NCBI GenBank assembly: GCA_027619145.1
Contig: JAQCGA010000209.1
Span: forward strand, 1 to 7,016
Source: a bacterium
GTDB lineage: Bacteria; Latescibacterota; UBA2968; GCA-2709665
DNA: 7,016 nucleotides
Reading direction: 5' to 3'
Shown here: one piece after another, positions 4,642 through 7,016 of the stretch
Numbering within the stretch: the stretch's first letter is position 1
Layout: every line of letters starts with the position of its first letter
The notes under the pieces: model-generated
Seen by the model: the letters and a program-made list of their open reading frames with translations, nothing else
Told to the model about the DNA's origin: nothing
Database searches by the model: none
Program-made: the position numbers and the translations under genes

Positions 4642-6099
4642 CTATTTCCTGGCCGGTGCCCCTACCTTCCATTCTCCTTGAATCCCAAAACGCTTGACCC
4701 GGTTGCGCAACTGATCTCTGCTGACCCCCAGCAGGTGCGCCGCCTGGCTTTGATTCCAGTTACACTGCACAAGTGCCGTTTCTACGTGCCGCTGTTCCAC
4801 CTCCGCCAATGTAGGGAAACCCCCGGTGAAACCTGCCTTTGGGGTAGTTGGTTCCACTCCTCGCATTTCCACGGGCAGGTGCTCGGACAAAAGGATTTTT
4901 CCATCTCCCACAACGACGATTCGTTCCATCAGATTCTGTAACTCACGTACGTTCCCGGGCCAGTCATAGGCCTGCAGCCGATCCATAGCTCCATCGGCAA
5001 CCCGCACCAAAGACCGGCCCATTTCCTTGCAGTAATGACCCAAAAAATGTGTGACAAGCAAAGGGATATCTTCGCGCCGCTCGCGGAGAGGCAACAGGAC
5101 AATGGGAATCACATTCAGCCGGTAATACAGGTCCTCCCGAAACCGCCCTGTACGAACACCTTCTTCCAGGTTTCTGTTTGTCGCAGCAATCAACCGAACG
5201 TTCACCTGAAGGGTTCGGCTACCTCCTACCCGCTCGAAAGCCCGTTCCTGCAAAACCCGCAACAATTTGACCTGGACTTCAGGTTCAATTTCTCCCACTT
5301 CGTCCAGGAAAAGCGTCCCTCCGTCGGCCAACTCAAACCGCCCCTGACGCAGGGCTGAGGCACCTGTAAATGCGCCTTTTTCGTGGCCAAATAGTTCGCT
5401 CTCCAACAACGTCGCAGACAAGGATGCACAGTGTACGGAAACAAAAGGCCCTGTGGCACCAACCGGACTGTGCCGGTGGATTGCACGTGCGATCACTTCC
5501 TTTCCAGTTCCGCTTTCCCCACGCAATAGAACCGTACTTGGCGAATCCGCCACCTTCCAGGCCAGGTCAAGCACTTCCTGCATTCGAGGGCTCTGGCTAA
5601 TCACCTGGGGTTCCGGTTTCACCTGGACCTTGAGTGACCGGTTCTCACGCTCCAGCCGTTCATTCGCATCTCTGAGGTCTTTTGCTGTTTCCACCTGAAT
5701 CGAAACGTCCTCCCGCAATTTCGCCAGTAAAACCCTGGCGATCCCATAGGCCACTTCTGAACTCTGGCCAATCATCTTCTGAAAATTTTCGCGGTCCCAC
5801 CTCAATAATACAGCATTTGTAGCTGCTTTTACGAACGTGCTCCGCGGTGCATCATCAATCAATGCGAACTCACCCACCCATTCTCCTGCTCCCCGCGTGA
5901 GAAGCACAATACCGTCCTTCTCGATGGCCAGACGACCTTCCACCACCAGAAAGGCAGCATCACCTGCGTCTCCTTCCTGGACCAATGTTTCTCCCCGTTT
6001 CACCCGCATCTCCGTCAGAGCTTCGCTGATCCTCGTCAGAAGATCCAGAGAAACGTCTGCCAGCAAGTCTGTCGCCTTCAGCAGATCCATCCGATCCAT
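4642..6099 (-). CDS. Sigma54-dependent transcriptional activator with N-terminal CAP_ED sensor
   Basis: A 485-residue enhancer-binding protein. Residues about 8-125 form a cyclic-nucleotide-binding-type domain ([16 protein letters not shown], 40-55; cassette [16 protein letters not shown], 75-90, with E77 and R86-S87 at ligand-contacting positions). A charged coiled-coil-like linker (about 128-160) follows. The AAA+ domain (about 165-395) is complete: Walker A GESGTGKE (194-201), GAFTGA sigma54-contact loop (242-247), Walker B GTLFLDE (261-267), sensor I region ATNRN (306-310), REDLYYRLN (321-329) and sensor II GNVREL (382-387). A Fis-type HTH (about 431-473; [20 protein letters not shown]) ends the protein. 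GAFTGA shows it can remodel sigma54 polymerase. The start is ATG 6099, preceded by AAGGAAGG; a second in-frame ATG lies three codons on. It is monocistronic with a terminator. The likely target is the sigma54 promoter just downstream. A CAP_ED domain in place of the usual receiver or GAF domain is less common. No convincing promoter for this gene was found. Confidence 0.95.
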   Translation of the reverse strand: MDRMDLLKATDLLADVSLDLLTRISEALTEMRVKRGETLVQEGDAGDAAFLVVEGRLAIEKDGIVLLTRGAGEWVGEFALIDDAPRSTFVKAATNAVLLRWDRENFQKMIGQSSEVAYGIARVLLAKLREDVSIQVETAKDLRDANERLERENRSLKVQVKPEPQVISQSPRMQEVLDLAWKVADSPSTVLLRGESGTGKEVIARAIHRHSPVGATGPFVSVHCASLSATLLESELFGHEKGAFTGASALRQGRFELADGGTLFLDEVGEIEPEVQVKLLRVLQERAFERVGGSRTLQVNVRLIAATNRNLEEGVRTGRFREDLYYRLNVIPIVLLPLRERREDIPLLVTHFLGHYCKEMGRSLVRVADGAMDRLQAYDWPGNVRELQNLMERIVVVGDGKILLSEHLPVEMRGVEPTTPKAGFTGGFPTLAEVEQRHVETALVQCNWNQSQAAHLLGVSRDQLRNRVKRFGIQGEWKVGAPARK

Positions 6100-6155
6100 G
6101 GGGAAACACCTTCCTTTTTAATGCTTCCAGAAGTGGGCCACAACGATACCCAAAA

Positions 6156-6171
6156 GTCAGGCCTGTCAGGC
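6156..6171. repeat. Tandem GTCAGGC repeat with overlapping palindromes upstream of the activator gene
   Basis: GTCAGGC occurs at 6156-6162 and 6165-6171 (period 9). The overlap creates the palindrome CAGGCCTG (6158-6165) and the dyad GCCTG-t-CAGGC (6161-6171). It lies about 60 bp upstream of the activator ATG in the divergent intergenic region, so it could be an operator for that gene. Chance cannot be excluded. Confidence 0.3.
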
Positions 6172-6203
6172 GCTTGTTTCTGCGGTTTGACAACGCCCAA
6201 TTC

Positions 6204-6219
6204 GAATCCTGCAGAATCC
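6204..6219. repeat. GAATCC direct repeat, 10-bp period
   Basis: GAATCC occurs at 6204-6209 and 6214-6219, separated by TGCA. Ten base pairs is one helical turn, a usual spacing for protein sites on one face of DNA. It lies between the divergent activator and UbiB-like genes, just upstream of the latter's -35 box (6236). Confidence 0.25.
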
Positions 6220-6235
6220 AAGTTGAGCGTAATTC

Positions 6236-6264
6236 TTGCAAAGCAGTTGCACGCAACCTATATT
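6236..6264 (+). promoter_or_regulatory. Sigma70-type promoter for the UbiB-like gene, with an operator-like dyad in its spacer
   Basis: TTGCAA (6236-6241), a 17-bp spacer and TATATT (6259-6264) lie about 57 bp upstream of ATG 6321; the predicted start is near 6271. The spacer contains the dyad GTTGC-AC-GCAAC (6246-6257), placed where a bound repressor would block polymerase. The promoter call is based on hexamers and exact spacing; the operator role is inference. Confidence 0.55.
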
Positions 6265-6320
6265 ATTCGAAATCCTCGAAGCGCATTCTACTGCTCCCTG
6301 TACTGAACAGGACACCGCAC

Positions 6321-7016
6321 ATGCTCAGCTCCGAGACTAGACCTACCCCCCTGGCGCCTCCCTCCAATTCCGGGCCGTTGCCTCTTGTACCCGACCGAAG
6401 ACCTTCTCCGTTTCGAGTATTTCTCGTTCTGTACAGGATCTTGTCCTGGGGTTTCAACATCCTATTTCTCTGGCTCACCAGAAACTGGACCCCCCAACTG
6501 AACGCCCAACTCTTGAAGCTCCTGTTCGAAAACCTGGGAGGCTTCTGGATAAAATTGGGCCAGATCCTTTCGTTGCGCTACGATGTATTTTCGGCGGAAT
6601 TTTGTGCTGAACTTTCTGGGCTACAGGACCGGGCACCCGGATTCCCTGCAGAAACAGCTCTGTCCATCTTCCACAACGAGATGCTGATCCCGGTTGAGGA
6701 CGTATTTGAATACTTTGAAGAACAACCGGTTGCAGCTGCCTCTATTGCCCAGGTCCACAAAGCCCGCCTTCGAAAAGGCAGGGTATGGGTCGCGGTAAAA
6801 GTCCAGCGTCCCAACGCGAAGCGCGAACTACGCCAGGATATGGCCTTCATCAGATATGTGGTACGCATCCTGGACTGGCTACCCGGACTCTCTGCGCTTC
6901 ATGGCAAAGACATGTTATGGGAACTGGAGAATGCATTTGAAGAAGAAACCGACTACAGGCTGGAAGCCGCGTCCATTCTCCAGATGCGAACCTCATTGAA
7001 AGACCCCAACATCTAT
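6321..7016 (+). CDS. ABC1/UbiB-family atypical kinase-like protein, N-terminal part (runs off the right edge)
   Basis: The first 232 codons of an ABC1/ADCK/UbiB-family protein; full members are usually about 450-550 residues. The start is ATG 6321, with CAGGA 8 nt upstream. Residues 1-30 are Pro/Ser-rich and probably disordered; 33-52 are hydrophobic and may associate with the membrane. Family hallmarks follow in order: the KxGQ motif in FWIKLGQILSLRYDV (K78-Q81), the Ala-rich nucleotide loop AAASIAQVHKARL (138-150), the ATP-site lysine in VAVKVQRP (K160), and EEETDYRLEA (207-216), which carries the family's conserved acidic, Tyr and Glu residues. Characterised members support ubiquinone biosynthesis or lipid homeostasis by ATPase-like activity, but the family is broad and the exact role cannot be read here. 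The C-terminal catalytic half is missing because of the window edge. It is divergent from the sigma54 activator, so co-regulation through the shared intergenic region is possible but unproven. Confidence 0.9.
   Translation, partial: MLSSETRPTPLAPPSNSGPLPLVPDRRPSPFRVFLVLYRILSWGFNILFLWLTRNWTPQLNAQLLKLLFENLGGFWIKLGQILSLRYDVFSAEFCAELSGLQDRAPGFPAETALSIFHNEMLIPVEDVFEYFEEQPVAAASIAQVHKARLRKGRVWVAVKVQRPNAKRELRQDMAFIRYVVRILDWLPGLSALHGKDMLWELENAFEEETDYRLEAASILQMRTSLKDPNIY

Noticed and set aside
6179..6215. TTGACA at 6187-6192 as the -35 of a plus-strand promoter
   Set aside because: The -35 is perfect, but at 17 bp the -10 would be TGCAGA, a poor match; the TTGCAA/TATATT pair downstream is better and closer to the gene.
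6238..6252. Second sigma54-like site on the minus strand (GTGCAA-N5-TTGC) upstream of the activator gene
   Set aside because: The essential GG of the -24 element is broken (TG instead), and the site overlaps a good sigma70-type promoter on the other strand.
1..7016. CRISPR arrays, insertion sequences, tRNA genes, toxin-antitoxin pairs
   Set aside because: No regularly spaced repeats, transposase-like frames, cloverleaf sequences or small toxin-like gene pairs were seen on either strand.

Overview
The window is ordinary bacterial DNA, dense with genes that carry Shine-Dalgarno sites, hairpin terminators and sigma70-type promoters. A lipoprotein gene and sigma54 machinery are consistent with a diderm (Gram-negative-type) bacterium, but nothing here fixes the phylum. 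No mobile element, CRISPR array, tRNA or rRNA was seen.

Layout. At the left edge, 1-155 (minus) is the 5' end of uvrA, read off the window. It is divergent from a plus-strand gene (434-1555) for an unusual response regulator: a complete receiver domain, a long Pro/Gln-rich linker with three similar short helices, and a C-terminal membrane helix. A strong terminator (1583-1620) separates it from a long minus-strand block. Read in the direction of transcription (right to left), that block is: a sigma54 activator with an N-terminal cyclic-nucleotide-binding-type (CAP_ED) domain (6099-4642); a terminator; a near-consensus sigma54 promoter (4421-4407); a STAS protein (4336-3971); a small predicted lipoprotein (3913-3482); a 15-bp perfect hairpin; a sigma70-type promoter; an RsbU/SpoIIE-type PP2C phosphatase with its own N-terminal CAP_ED domain (3272-2106); and a second STAS protein (2017-1649). 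At the right edge a plus-strand ABC1/UbiB-family kinase-like gene (6321 onward) runs off the window.

How the genes may work together (inference). The activator and the phosphatase share a homologous sensor front end, including an almost identical phosphate-binding cassette, but have different outputs: sigma54 transcription activation and Ser/Thr phosphatase. Each lies upstream of a STAS gene, and the two STAS proteins are about half identical. The layout suggests duplication of a CAP_ED-effector plus STAS unit. One copy would switch on the STAS-lipoprotein operon from the sigma54 promoter; the other would dephosphorylate a STAS protein in a partner-switching circuit. No anti-sigma kinase (RsbW-like) is in the window, so the circuit is incomplete as seen. 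The membrane-anchored response regulator next door may or may not belong to it.

Four sigma70-type promoters (uvrA, response regulator, phosphatase, UbiB-like gene) share the same -10 hexamer, TATATT, behind TTG-type -35 boxes at 16-17 bp.
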